Source: Halomonas chromatireducens (GTDB lineage: Bacteria > Pseudomonadota > Gammaproteobacteria > Pseudomonadales > Halomonadaceae). Taken from it: a stretch of DNA of 64,000 bases. Positions 27,708 through 36,279 of the stretch are shown piece after piece. The notes below the pieces were generated by a model. That model saw nothing but the letters and a program-made list of their open reading frames with translations. It ran no database searches and was not told where the DNA came from. The position numbers and the translations under genes were made by a program. How positions within the stretch are numbered: position 1 is the first letter of the stretch; each line of letters opens with the position of its first letter. The DNA is taken from NCBI RefSeq assembly GCF_001545155.1, contig NZ_CP014226.1:427153-491152 (forward strand). Reading direction: 5' to 3'.

Positions 27708-28529
27708 TCAGTATTGCATCAGCTCATTGTCATCGGCGGCGCGAAGCAGGTCGGCGAGTTCCGCATGGATCTCCGGTGCGCTGACCAGCAGGTTTTCGCC
27801 GTAGAGGTCTTCGGGGATACCCTTCGGGCAAGGGTAGAGATGACCGCCCCTGGCGCCGGCCTCGCGGGCGATCAGCAGACCGGCGGCGAAGTCCCAGGGC
27901 GAGACGCTTTCGTAGTAGGCGTCAAGCCGGCCGCAGGCGACGTCGCAGAGGTCCAGTGCCGCCGAGCCGTTGCGGCGCACGTCCTGACAGTGCTGAAGAA
28001 TTGCCATCAGACGGCGCATCAGGGGAGGGCGACTATCGCGCCGATAGGGAAAGCCGGTGGCGACCAGGCAGTGCTCCAGGTTGGAGCGACGACTGGCATG
28101 GATGGGCTTGCCGTTGCACCAGGCACCCTGGCCATACAGGGCGGTGTAGGTTTCTCCCAGGAAGGGGGCGTGGACCACGCCGAGCCGGGTCCTGCCCTCG
28201 CTGACCCAGGCGATGGAGACGCCGACATGATGAAGACCATGGGCGAAATTCACCGTTCCGTCGATGGGGTCCACGACCCAGAGGGCTTCTGCCGTGGCCA
28301 TTACCTTGTGATCCGGCGCCAGTTCTTCGCTGAGCCGTGACTCGTCCGGCAATGCGGCCTCCAGCCGCTCGCTGATCAGTGTGTCGACCTCAAGATCGAC
28401 ATTCGTGACGAGTTCCTGTCCCTTCTTGTAGCGCTGGTTGAATGCTTGGCCCTGGCGAGCCGCGATGATGTGCTCTCCGGCCTGGGTTGCGATCGACACT
28501 GCCAGCTCGAGGCGGTCCTGGGGAAGCAT
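27708..28529 (-). CDS. Inositol monophosphatase family protein
   Basis: The 273-aa phosphatase has the Mg-binding motifs: KKGQELVTNVDLEVD, LSEELAP, WVVDPIDGTVNFAHG and, near the end, SVSPWDFAAGLLIAREAGA. It is of the SuhB/IMPase type and closer to classical inositol phosphatases than the CysQ at 495. The substrate could be inositol phosphate, or it may act on RNA polymerase/ribosomal factors as SuhB does. I chose the ATG at 28529, with GAGGA six bases upstream; the ATG at 28535 abuts that site, and the open frame further upstream to 28823 has no family similarity. Confidence 0.85.
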   Translation of the reverse strand: MLPQDRLELAVSIATQAGEHIIAARQGQAFNQRYKKGQELVTNVDLEVDTLISERLEAALPDESRLSEELAPDHKVMATAEALWVVDPIDGTVNFAHGLHHVGVSIAWVSEGRTRLGVVHAPFLGETYTALYGQGAWCNGKPIHASRRSNLEHCLVATGFPYRRDSRPPLMRRLMAILQHCQDVRRNGSAALDLCDVACGRLDAYYESVSPWDFAAGLLIAREAGARGGHLYPCPKGIPEDLYGENLLVSAPEIHAELADLLRAADDNELMQY

Positions 28530-28626
28530 GAGCATTCCTCGTCGCAGTTGGAACTGCCAGAATAGCAGCCGTTGTAATTTCCTGCCGAGCCGAATGGCAC
28601 GATCAACTAGCTGAGAAGGAGCGCCA

Positions 28627-29073
28627 ATGCAGGCCCTGACCCCCGAGCAGTACGAGCGTCTTCGCGATTTGGCTGCCGCTTGGCAGCAGCAGCAGGGCCG
28701 AAGCCTGAAGGCATCGCCCCAATACAATCCGCGGCTGACTGTAGATGCGTTGTGTTTCCAGGCGCTATCGAAGGATTCTCCAGGCGACGGAGAAGAGCAC
28801 TTTCTGGCTGGTGCTCTGGTCACACCGGTGTCGCTTTCGCTGGCGCTGGTACCGGCCGAAGAAAACGCCCCATCGCCCGAGCCAGGAACCCGTCGTCAGT
28901 TCGCATTGCCGTCGGGGCGTTATCCTTTTGTGGCGGAGCGGCTGGGTCAGACGCTCTGGTTGTGGCGCTGCGAACTCATGGACGACCTTTCGGACCTCGA
29001 CTCTCTGCAGGAGGCGAGTCGGCTGGCACAGCGAATGATGGACAAGGTGATGAGCGTCGACGGCGAGACGTAA
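28627..29073 (+). CDS. HybE-like (NiFe hydrogenase chaperone family) protein
   Basis: The 148-aa protein resembles the HybE/HupJ family, small chaperones for hydrogenase small-subunit assembly. Matching elements in order are NPRLTVDALCF, GALVTPVSLSLALVPAEE, FALPSGRYPF and LWRCELMDDLSDL, followed by a C-terminal helix. No hydrogenase gene lies within the window, so the role here is unclear and may be a different protein-maturation task. The AGAAGGAG site fits the ATG. It is convergent with the RegA-type regulator. I am fairly sure of the family and unsure of the function. Confidence 0.55.
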   Translation: MQALTPEQYERLRDLAAAWQQQQGRSLKASPQYNPRLTVDALCFQALSKDSPGDGEEHFLAGALVTPVSLSLALVPAEENAPSPEPGTRRQFALPSGRYPFVAERLGQTLWLWRCELMDDLSDLDSLQEASRLAQRMMDKVMSVDGET

Positions 29074-29091
29074 GCACGCTTTCTGCGGGAT

Positions 29092-29631
29092 TTACCGCCG
29101 CACCGGCCGTTTCTGCAGCTTGCGCTGCAGGGTTCGACGGTGCATGCCCAGGGCTCTGGCAGTTGCGGATATGTTGCCGTCATGTTCCTGCAGTACTTTT
29201 TGAATGTGTTCCCAGGCGATGCGGTTGATTGAGGGAGGGGTGACGGCCAATTCCGCGTCTGGGTCGCCCTGCTCGCGGCCAAGGGCGATGAGGATCTCCT
29301 CGGCATCCGCCGGCTTGCACAGGTAGTTGACGGCACCGAGCTTGATCGCTTCGACGGCGGTGGCGATGCTGGAGTAGCCGGTCAATACCACGATACGACA
29401 ACTGGGCAGCACGTCGAGCAGCTCCGGGAGCAGCTTGAGGCCAGAACTCTGTTCCAACTTGAGATCCAGCGTGGCGAAAGCCGGGCGGTGGCGCCGAGCC
29501 AGGGTAATCGCTTGTTCTGCATCGTGTGCCACGATGACGTCGAAACCACGCCGGGTCATGGCGCGCGATAGGACATGGCAGAACATTTCGTCGTCGTCGA
29601 TGATCAGCAGGCGTGTGTCGGCGTCTTGCAT
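29092..29631 (-). CDS. RegA/PrrA/RoxR-type redox response regulator
   Basis: The 179-aa regulator has a receiver domain (1 to about 120) with LLIIDDDEMF, phospho-Asp in ATLDLKLEQSSG, conserved Thr in VVLTGYSS and Lys in LCKPADAEE. A Fis-type helix-turn-helix follows (HIQKVLQEHDGNISATARALGMHRRTLQRKLQKRPVRR, about 140-179). That C-terminal HTH is the hallmark of RegA/PrrA/ActR/RoxR, global regulators of respiration and redox balance. Its cognate sensor gene ends 39 bp upstream on the same strand. Confidence 0.9.
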   Translation of the reverse strand: MQDADTRLLIIDDDEMFCHVLSRAMTRRGFDVIVAHDAEQAITLARRHRPAFATLDLKLEQSSGLKLLPELLDVLPSCRIVVLTGYSSIATAVEAIKLGAVNYLCKPADAEEILIALGREQGDPDAELAVTPPSINRIAWEHIQKVLQEHDGNISATARALGMHRRTLQRKLQKRPVRR

Positions 29632-29670
29632 GGCAACCTCGGCGCTTCGTTCGTAAGGGATACCGCCCGG

Positions 29671-30936
29671 TCAGGGCTCACTGGGCGGCAGGGTCACTTC
29701 GGTCAGCGTTCCCCCGTCAGGATGATTATACAGGCTAACGCCGCCGCCGAATCGGTTGATGGTCGCGTGGGTGAGAAAGAGGCCGATTCCAAGGCCCTTG
29801 CTCTTGGTCGAGACGAAGGTCTCGCCGAGCTGGTCGGCAATTTCCAGGGCGACCCCGGGGCCATGGTCGCGGATATCGATTACCACCTCTTTGGCGGACC
29901 AGTCGAGCCGGATGCTGATGTTGTCCGGATTGGCATCCGCGGCATTGTTGAGCAGGTTGGTGATGGCCTGTTCAAGCGTGGCGTCCACCTTGAGCCAGGG
30001 CGTGTTGCTCTGGCTGCCAATGTCCAGCCGATGGCTGACGTCGGGTCGCAACACCAGCCAGCGTTGTACGACGCTGGCCAGCCACTCGCGCGCATCGCAC
30101 ACCTGGGGTTTTGCCATCCGGCCTCGGTCAGCACTCTGCACCAGGTGGCGCAGTCTTTCCTTGCAGATATCGACCTGCTGACGCAGCAGGTCGACATCCT
30201 TTTCCAGCCCCCTGTCGCCACGGACTTCTTCGCGCATCTCGCTCAATAGAACGGCCATGGTCGATAGTGGTGTGCCCAGTTCATGAGCGGTTCCCGCGGC
30301 CTGGGTGGCCACCGCCACGACCTGCTCGTTGCGCAGGGCTGCTTCCCGCGTGCGTGATAGCGCCTGTTCTCGGCTCCGCAGGGCGTGGGCCATCTTGTAG
30401 ATGAAGAAGGTGACGAGACCGGCGGAAAGGGCAAAATTCAGCCACATTCCCAGCACGTGGAGGTCGATGGCTTCGTCATCATAGTGATGGGTCAGCTGTG
30501 GCACGGGATAGTAATCGAACATCAGCATCGTGTAGGAGGCCATGGCCGCAGAGGCGATTAGCCAGGCATAGCGCCAGGGCAGCGTGGCGGCGGCGATGGT
30601 TACTGGGATCAGGTAGTAATTGATGAAGGGGTTGGTGGAGCCACCGGTGAGGTAGAACAGCAACGTCAGGCCCAGGACATCAGCGAGTAGGTGCAGTACA
30701 TATTCAGAGTGACTGACGACCCATTGACGGCCGAGTCGCCACCAAGTGAAGAGGTTGATGAGCCCCATGGCAACAATAACCCCGATGACTGCAACCACCT
30801 TCAGTTCGAAGTGAAGCAGCTCAACGCCGATGATCACCGCGGCCAGGAAACCGGTCCAGGTGATACCGCGTACGATGGTCAGTCGGACCAGGTTGCGGCT
30901 GGGTGTTGAAAGCGGCAGGGGCAGTGCGGAGGGCAT
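29671..30936 (-). CDS. RegB/PrrB/RoxS-type redox sensor histidine kinase
   Basis: The 421-aa kinase has six hydrophobic segments in the N-terminal half and the quinone-sensing heptad GGSTNPF (about residues 98-104), diagnostic for RegB. The H-box is GTAHELGTPLSTM. The redox-active Cys position is kept in QQVDICKERLRHL. The ATPase domain has LLNNAADA, IRDHGPGVA and SKGLGIGLFL. The ATG at 30936 has GGAG five bases upstream; the longer frame to 31017 starts in non-homologous sequence. Together with the response regulator it would sense ubiquinone redox state and adjust respiratory genes. Confidence 0.9.
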   Translation of the reverse strand: MPSALPLPLSTPSRNLVRLTIVRGITWTGFLAAVIIGVELLHFELKVVAVIGVIVAMGLINLFTWWRLGRQWVVSHSEYVLHLLADVLGLTLLFYLTGGSTNPFINYYLIPVTIAAATLPWRYAWLIASAAMASYTMLMFDYYPVPQLTHHYDDEAIDLHVLGMWLNFALSAGLVTFFIYKMAHALRSREQALSRTREAALRNEQVVAVATQAAGTAHELGTPLSTMAVLLSEMREEVRGDRGLEKDVDLLRQQVDICKERLRHLVQSADRGRMAKPQVCDAREWLASVVQRWLVLRPDVSHRLDIGSQSNTPWLKVDATLEQAITNLLNNAADANPDNISIRLDWSAKEVVIDIRDHGPGVALEIADQLGETFVSTKSKGLGIGLFLTHATINRFGGGVSLYNHPDGGTLTEVTLPPSEP

Positions 30937-31100
30937 GGGTGCTCCATTGTAGAACCTTCTCCCTATCATAACCCGTGGCGTTGGTGTGGGAGCCAGTGCT
31001 CTCCTCGATTGTGTCACTCAATGGGAAAGGTGCGCACATAGAGAAAAATACGATAAGCGATCAAGCTCGTGATTCGATAAAGTGAAAAACATGCCGATAT

Positions 31101-31115
31101 GCGACAGGATGTCGC
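31101..31115. promoter_or_regulatory. GCGACA-N3-TGTCGC palindrome upstream of gbdR
   Basis: A perfect 6-bp inverted repeat lies 81 bp before the gbdR start. The TGTCGC half also occurs before the dipeptidase operon, in the gbcA-gbcB spacer and upstream of the BCCT gene. A regulatory role is inferred from recurrence. Confidence 0.35.
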
Positions 31116-31195
31116 GCGTGGACAAGCACTGCAAATAGGAATCGGACTGTGGGGTGGCCATAAGTGTCACACCTGAGCCGCTGGGGAGAGTTACC

Positions 31196-32350
31196 ATGAC
31201 GAACGCATCACGCAAGGATCCTGACGGATTCAGGAGCCTGCAGACCAAGGGCAACGGGATCAAGACCCAGGCCATCGGGTTTCTGCTGTTGGATAATTTC
31301 ACCTTGATCTCGCTGGCCTCTGCCATCGAACCCCTGCGCATGGCCAACCAGTTGGCCGGTCATGAACTCTATCGCTGGTACACACTCACCGCCGATGGCA
31401 AACCCGTCAGCGCCAGCGATGGACTCAAGGTGACGCCTGACGTCTCCCTGCGGACTCCGCTGACGCTGGATATGGTGGTGGTCTGTGGCGGCGTCGGTCC
31501 CCATCGTAGCGTGCAGCGGGAGCATGTCGCCTGGCTGCAGGGCCAGGCCCGACTATCCCGTCGTCTCGGCGCAATCTGTACCGGCAGTTGGGCATTGGCC
31601 AAGGCCGGCCTGCTCGATGGCTACGACGTCAGTACCCACTGGGAATGCATGGCCGCGATGCGTGAGGCCTTTCCCCGTGTCGAGCTGACCACACGGCTGT
31701 TCTGTATCGACCGTGACCGTGCCACCTCCTCCGGAGGCACCGCGCCACTGGACATGATGCTCAACCTGATCGCCAAGGATCATGGCCGGGAGCTGTCTGC
31801 CGGTATCTCCGAGATGTTCATCTGCGAGCGCGTGCGCAACGAGCAGGATCAGCAGCGCATCCCCCTGCTTCATGTGCTGGGTACCACGCAACCCAAGCTG
31901 CTCGAGAGCGTGGCACTGATGGAGGCCAATCTGGAAGAGCCCATAGGGCTCGACGAACTGGCCTGCTATGTCGGTATCTCCCGGCGTCAGCTCGAGCGGC
32001 TGTTCCAGAAGAACCTTGACTGTTCGCCTTCCCGCTATTACCTCAAGCTTCGCCTGACCCGTGCCCGTCAGTTGCTCAAGCAGACATCGATGTCGATCAT
32101 CGAGGTGGCATCGGCCTGTGGCTTCGTCTCGACCCCCCACTTCTCGAAGTGCTACCGCGAGTTCTTCGGTTTTCCTCCCAGGGATGAGCGCATTGGCAAC
32201 CTCCAGCCGGTTGCGCGCCTGCAGGTCGACGCCCTTTTCAAGGATGCTGCCTTCGAGGTGATATCCGGTGAGCCGGTTTCCAGCGCCCTGGTCGCGCTTG
32301 ACCAGGCACGGGGGGAGCCCACCTATGCCAGCGTAACGGTCACCAAATAG
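31196..32350 (+). CDS. gbdR: GbdR-type glycine betaine/dimethylglycine regulator (GATase1-AraC)
   Basis: The 384-aa protein has an N-terminal class I amidotransferase-like (DJ-1/PfpI) sensor domain (about 25-210) with the nucleophile-elbow-like GAICTGSWALAKAG. A C-terminal AraC HTH pair follows (about 255-340; LDELACYVGISRRQLERLF and IIEVASACGFVSTPHFSKCY). In Pseudomonas, GbdR activates the gbc, dgc and sox genes in response to betaine or dimethylglycine. Its position directly before the dipeptidase/DUF5943/dgcAB/etf operon matches the PA5380-PA5401 neighbourhood idea and supports the name. The ATG at 31196 has GGGGAGAG upstream. Confidence 0.85.
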   Translation: MTNASRKDPDGFRSLQTKGNGIKTQAIGFLLLDNFTLISLASAIEPLRMANQLAGHELYRWYTLTADGKPVSASDGLKVTPDVSLRTPLTLDMVVVCGGVGPHRSVQREHVAWLQGQARLSRRLGAICTGSWALAKAGLLDGYDVSTHWECMAAMREAFPRVELTTRLFCIDRDRATSSGGTAPLDMMLNLIAKDHGRELSAGISEMFICERVRNEQDQQRIPLLHVLGTTQPKLLESVALMEANLEEPIGLDELACYVGISRRQLERLFQKNLDCSPSRYYLKLRLTRARQLLKQTSMSIIEVASACGFVSTPHFSKCYREFFGFPPRDERIGNLQPVARLQVDALFKDAAFEVISGEPVSSALVALDQARGEPTYASVTVTK

Positions 32351-32359
32351 CCGGGGAGA

Positions 32360-32375
32360 TGTCGCCTTTACGACA
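32360..32375. promoter_or_regulatory. TGTCG-N6-CGACA inverted repeat upstream of the dgc operon
   Basis: The perfect 5-bp arms lie about 103 bp before the dipeptidase gene. The left arm extends to GATGTCGC, also present upstream of gbdR and between gbcA and gbcB. A GbdR-binding role is a guess from location. Confidence 0.3.
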
Positions 32376-32477
32376 GGCGTGACGCAATTGGAATTCTCCC
32401 CGTCGCTTCCAGCCTCCGTGTAGATAGCTTGCCGGCGCTATGCTGCCGGCAGGCAACGACAACACGGAGATTCGGTC

Positions 32478-33455
32478 ATGAGCCCCCACGAGCTGCACCA
32501 GGACGCCATCGTCATCGATGGCCTCATCATCGCCAAATGGAACCGTGAGCTGTTCGAGGACATGCGCCGCGGTGGCCTGACGGCGGCCAACTGTACCGTC
32601 TCGGTGTGGGAGGGCTTCCAGGCCACCGTCGACAACATCGTCAAGTCCAACCAACTGATGGCGGATTGCAGTGACCTGGTGCGCCCGGTGCGCACTACCG
32701 TCGACATCAGTCGCGCCAAGGAGGAGGGCAAGACCGGCATCATCTACGGTTTCCAGAACGCCCATGCCTTCGAGGATCAGATCGGCTACGTGGAGATCTT
32801 CAAGCAGCTCGGCGTGGGGATCGTGCAGATGTGCTACAACACCCAGAATCTGGTGGGCACCGGCTGCTACGAGCGTGATGGCGGACTCTCCGGCTTCGGT
32901 CGCGAGATCGTCGCCGAGATGAATCGGGTCGGCATCATGTGCGACCTCTCCCACGTTGGTTCGACGACCTCCGAGGAGGTGATCCTCGAGTCGCAGAAGC
33001 CGGTCTGCTACTCCCACTGCCTGCCCTCGGGCCTCAAGGAACACCCCCGCAACAAGTCCGACGAGGAGCTGCGCTTCATTGCCGATCACGGCGGCTTCGT
33101 TGGCGTGACCATGTTCACCCCCTTTCTGCGCGCCGGCGTCGATGCCACTGTCGATGACTACGTCGAGGCCATCGAGTACGTCATGAACATCGTCGGCGAG
33201 GATGCCATCGGCATTGGCACCGACTTCACCCAGGGCCACGGCCAGGACTTCTTCGAGTGGCTGACCCACGACAAGGGCTATGCCCGCCGTCTGACCCGCT
33301 TTGGCAAGATCGTCAACCCAGAGGGCATCCGTACCATCGGTGAGTTCCCCAACCTCACCGAAGCGCTGCTGCGCCGCGGCTTCAGCGAGTCCCAGACGCG
33401 CAAGATCATGGGCGAAAACTGGGTGCGTGTACTGAAGGATGTCTGGGGCGGCTGA
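32478..33455 (+). CDS. Peptidase M19 (membrane dipeptidase) homolog of the dgc operon
   Basis: The 325-aa protein has the TIM-barrel layout of renal dipeptidases and corresponds to the dipeptidase gene next to dgcAB in Pseudomonas (PA5396 position). The distal metal ligands are present: CDLSHVGS and VCYSHCLPSG, plus AIGIGTDFTQGHG. The N-terminal HxD ligands are absent (VIDGLIIAKW where DGHxD is expected) and the bridging Glu appears replaced (GFQNAHAFED). The true substrate in betaine catabolism is unknown, and a canonical binuclear dipeptidase reaction looks doubtful. It is the first gene after gbdR and is separated from the next gene by a stem-loop repeat. Confidence 0.8.
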   Translation: MSPHELHQDAIVIDGLIIAKWNRELFEDMRRGGLTAANCTVSVWEGFQATVDNIVKSNQLMADCSDLVRPVRTTVDISRAKEEGKTGIIYGFQNAHAFEDQIGYVEIFKQLGVGIVQMCYNTQNLVGTGCYERDGGLSGFGREIVAEMNRVGIMCDLSHVGSTTSEEVILESQKPVCYSHCLPSGLKEHPRNKSDEELRFIADHGGFVGVTMFTPFLRAGVDATVDDYVEAIEYVMNIVGEDAIGIGTDFTQGHGQDFFEWLTHDKGYARRLTRFGKIVNPEGIRTIGEFPNLTEALLRRGFSESQTRKIMGENWVRVLKDVWGG

Positions 33456-33499
33456 GATAGCCCTATAGCAAGGAGCGCCGGCCCGAAGACGCGGCTTAA

Positions 33500-33594
33500 C
33501 CGGCGATAGGTCTATGAGGGGGCGCTGTAAACCCTTCCCTGGGCGCTACTTTTGCCATCCATGGCAAAAGACCCCCTCTACGACCTATCCCCGG
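33500..33594. repeat. Nested-hairpin repeat, copy B1 (dgc operon)
   Basis: The outer arms pair around CGATAGGT and GACCTATCCCCGG. Inside lies the shared core GGCGCTGTAAACCC...CGCTAC and a perfect 10-bp hairpin CTTTTGCCAT-CC-ATGGCAAAAG (33549-33570). Related copies are B3 (53897-53993, reversed) and B2 (58378-58468). Confidence 0.8.
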
Positions 33595-33636
33595 CGCCGC
33601 TCACCTTGCATAACAACGATTTCGAGGAACAAGACC

Positions 33637-34182
33637 GTGACCAAGATGGCCCCCGAACTGCCCATCGAAGTGGATAGCGAGACCGGCGTCTGGACCAGCG
33701 ATGCCCTGCCGATGCTCTATGTGCCGCGCCACTTCTTCATCAACAACCATGTCGCCGTCGAGAAGGCCCTGGGTGCAGAGACGTACGCCGAGATCCTATA
33801 CCACGCCGGCTACAAGAGTGCCTGGCACTGGTGCGAGAAGGAGGCCGAATGCCATGGCCTCGAGGGCGAGGCGGTGTTCGATCACTATATGACGCGGCTT
33901 TCGCAGCGTGGCTGGGGCAAGTTCATCACCGAGGCGATCGACCTCGAGGCGGGAACCTGCCGGGTGCGCCTGGAGCACAGCGCCTTCGTCTACCAGTTGG
34001 GCAAGGTGGGGCGCAAGGTTGAGTACATGTTCACCGGCTGGTTCGCTGGCGCCATGGACCAGATCCTGGCGGCACGCGGCAACAGCCTGCGCACCGTCGC
34101 CGAGCAGACCCAGAGTGCGGCCGAGGAAGGCTGCGACGTGGGCTATTTCGAGACCAAACCGCTGACCGGCGCCGCCCACTAA
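33637..34182 (+). CDS. DUF5943 (4-vinyl reductase-like) protein of the dgc operon
   Basis: The 181-aa protein corresponds to the small conserved gene between dipeptidase and dgcA in Pseudomonas (PA5397 position). It contains a V4R-like domain: YAEILYHAGYKSAWHWCEKEAE in the first half and the C-terminal GWFAGAMDQILA with a late Cys (AAEEGCDVGYFETKP). V4R domains bind small molecules or metals; the function here is not established. I chose GTG 33637 because GAGGA lies eight bases before it; the alternative ATG is at 33646. dgcA follows after 24 bp. Confidence 0.75.
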   Translation: MTKMAPELPIEVDSETGVWTSDALPMLYVPRHFFINNHVAVEKALGAETYAEILYHAGYKSAWHWCEKEAECHGLEGEAVFDHYMTRLSQRGWGKFITEAIDLEAGTCRVRLEHSAFVYQLGKVGRKVEYMFTGWFAGAMDQILAARGNSLRTVAEQTQSAAEEGCDVGYFETKPLTGAAH

Positions 34183-34206
34183 TCCCGGCGACGAGGAGAG
34201 ATATCC

Positions 34207-36279
34207 ATGGCATTCGAGGCACTCTTCGAGCCGATCCAGATCGGCAAGCTCACCATCCGTAACCGGGTCGTCAGCACTGCACACGCCGAGGTGCATGCCA
34301 CCGACGGCGGCATGACCACCGACCGCTACGTCAAGTACTACGAGGAGAAGGCCAAGGGCGGCTGCGGCCTGAGCATCTGCGGCGGCTCCTCGGTGGTCTC
34401 CATCGATAGCCCCCAGGGTTGGTGGAGCTCGGTGAATCTCTCCACCGACCGGATCATTCCTCACTTCCAGAACCTCGCCGATGCCGTGCATCATCACGGC
34501 GGCAAGATCATGATCCAGATTACCCACATGGGACGCCGCTCACGCTGGGACGGTTTCGACTGGCCGACACTGGTATCGCCTTCGGGTATTCGCGAGCCTG
34601 TACACCGCTCCACCTGCAAGACCATCGAGGAGGAGGAGATCCGGCGCATCATCGGTGATTTCGCCCAGGCTGCGCGCCGGGCCAAGGAAGGGGGCCTCGA
34701 CGGCGTCGAGCTCTCTGCCGTACACCAGCACCTGATCGACCAGTTCTGGAGCCCGCGGGTCAACAAGCGCGAGGACCAGTGGGGCGGCAGCTTCGAGAAC
34801 CGCATGCGCTTCGGCATGGAAGTGCTCAAGGCGGTGCGCGCCGAGGTCGGCGACGACTTCGTTGTCGGCATGCGCATCTGCGGCGACGAATTCCACCCGG
34901 ACGGCCTCTCCCATGACGACATGAAGCAGATCGCCGCCTACTACGATGCTACCGGCATGGTGGACTTCTTCGGCGTGATCGGCTCCGGCTGCGACACCCA
35001 CAACACCCTGGCCAACGTCATTCCCAACATGTCCTACCCGCCTGAGCCCTTCCTGCACCTGGCGGCGGGCATCAAGGAAGTGGTCAGCGTGCCGGTGATC
35101 CACGCCCAGAACATCAAGGACCCTAACCAGGCACAGCGTATCCTCGAGGGTGGCTATGTGGACCTGGTGGGCATGACCCGGGCGCATATCGCCGACCCGC
35201 ACCTGATCGCCAAGATCAAGATGGGCCAGGTCGACCAGATCAAGCAGTGCGTGGGCGCCAACTACTGCATCGACCGCCAATACCAGGGCCTGGACGTGCT
35301 GTGCATCCAGAACGCCGCGACGTCCCGCGAATACATGGGCCTGCCGCATATCATCGAGAAGAGCGAAGGCCCCAAGCGCCGCGTGGTGGTGGTGGGCGGC
35401 GGCCCCGGGGGCATGGAGGCGGCCAAGGTGGCGGCCGAGCGCGGCCACGACGTCACTCTCTTCGAGGCCGCCGAGGCCCTGGGCGGGCAGATCACCATCG
35501 CCGCCCAGGCCCCGCAGCGCGATCAGATTGCCGGCATTACCCGCTGGTACCAGCTGGAGCTTGCGCGGCTCAAGGTCGACCTGCGCCTTGGCACCCGTGC
35601 CGATGAGGCCACGATCCAGGATCTGCGACCCGATATCGTGGTGCTGGCCACCGGCGGTCAGCCGTTCATGGATCAGTATCCCGAGTGGGGCTACGCCGAA
35701 AACCCCGAGGAGAGCTTGGTGGTGAGTAGCTGGGACATCCTTTCGGGCAAGGTGGCCCCGGGCAAGAACGTGCTGGTGTATGACGCGATCTGTGAGTTCT
35801 CGGGGGTTTCGGTGGCGGATTTTCTTGCCGACAAGGGCGCCAAGGTGGAGATCGTCACCGACGATATCAAGCCGGGCGCGGCGGTGGGCGGCACCACCTT
35901 CCCGACCTACTACCGCAGCCTCTACGAGAAGGAGGTGATTATGACCTCCGACCTGATGCTGCACAAGGTCTACCGTGAGGGCGACGGCCTGGTGGCGGTG
36001 CTCGAGAACGAGTACACCGGGGCCCTGGAGGAGCGGGTGGTCGACCAGGTGGTGGTGGAGAACGGCGTGCGTCCCGATGAGGCGCTGTACTACGCCCTCA
36101 AGGACCAGTCCCGCAACAAGGGCCAGGTGGACCTGGAGGCGCTCTACGCCATCCAGCCCCAGCCCTGCCTGAGCGAGGCGGGGGACGGCTTCCTGCTGTT
36201 CCGCCTGGGCGACTGCACGGCGCCGCGTAATACCCATGCGGCCATCTACGACGCCCTGCGGATCTGCAAGGATTTTTAA
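34207..36279 (+). CDS. dgcA: Dimethylglycine demethylase subunit DgcA
   Basis: The 690-aa protein is related to trimethylamine dehydrogenase and 2,4-dienoyl-CoA reductase. It has an FMN TIM barrel (about 1-370), an iron-sulfur cysteine region, and FAD/NAD-type Rossmann domains (about 395-650; VVVVGGGPGGMEAAKVAAERGH). It would convert dimethylglycine to sarcosine and formaldehyde with DgcB and ETF as electron route. The cluster region reads C348-x5-C354-x11-C366 with Ala351 where trimethylamine dehydrogenase has a fourth Cys. The start has GAGGAGAG upstream. A large stem-loop element separates it from dgcB. Confidence 0.9.
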   Translation: MAFEALFEPIQIGKLTIRNRVVSTAHAEVHATDGGMTTDRYVKYYEEKAKGGCGLSICGGSSVVSIDSPQGWWSSVNLSTDRIIPHFQNLADAVHHHGGKIMIQITHMGRRSRWDGFDWPTLVSPSGIREPVHRSTCKTIEEEEIRRIIGDFAQAARRAKEGGLDGVELSAVHQHLIDQFWSPRVNKREDQWGGSFENRMRFGMEVLKAVRAEVGDDFVVGMRICGDEFHPDGLSHDDMKQIAAYYDATGMVDFFGVIGSGCDTHNTLANVIPNMSYPPEPFLHLAAGIKEVVSVPVIHAQNIKDPNQAQRILEGGYVDLVGMTRAHIADPHLIAKIKMGQVDQIKQCVGANYCIDRQYQGLDVLCIQNAATSREYMGLPHIIEKSEGPKRRVVVVGGGPGGMEAAKVAAERGHDVTLFEAAEALGGQITIAAQAPQRDQIAGITRWYQLELARLKVDLRLGTRADEATIQDLRPDIVVLATGGQPFMDQYPEWGYAENPEESLVVSSWDILSGKVAPGKNVLVYDAICEFSGVSVADFLADKGAKVEIVTDDIKPGAAVGGTTFPTYYRSLYEKEVIMTSDLMLHKVYREGDGLVAVLENEYTGALEERVVDQVVVENGVRPDEALYYALKDQSRNKGQVDLEALYAIQPQPCLSEAGDGFLLFRLGDCTAPRNTHAAIYDALRICKDF

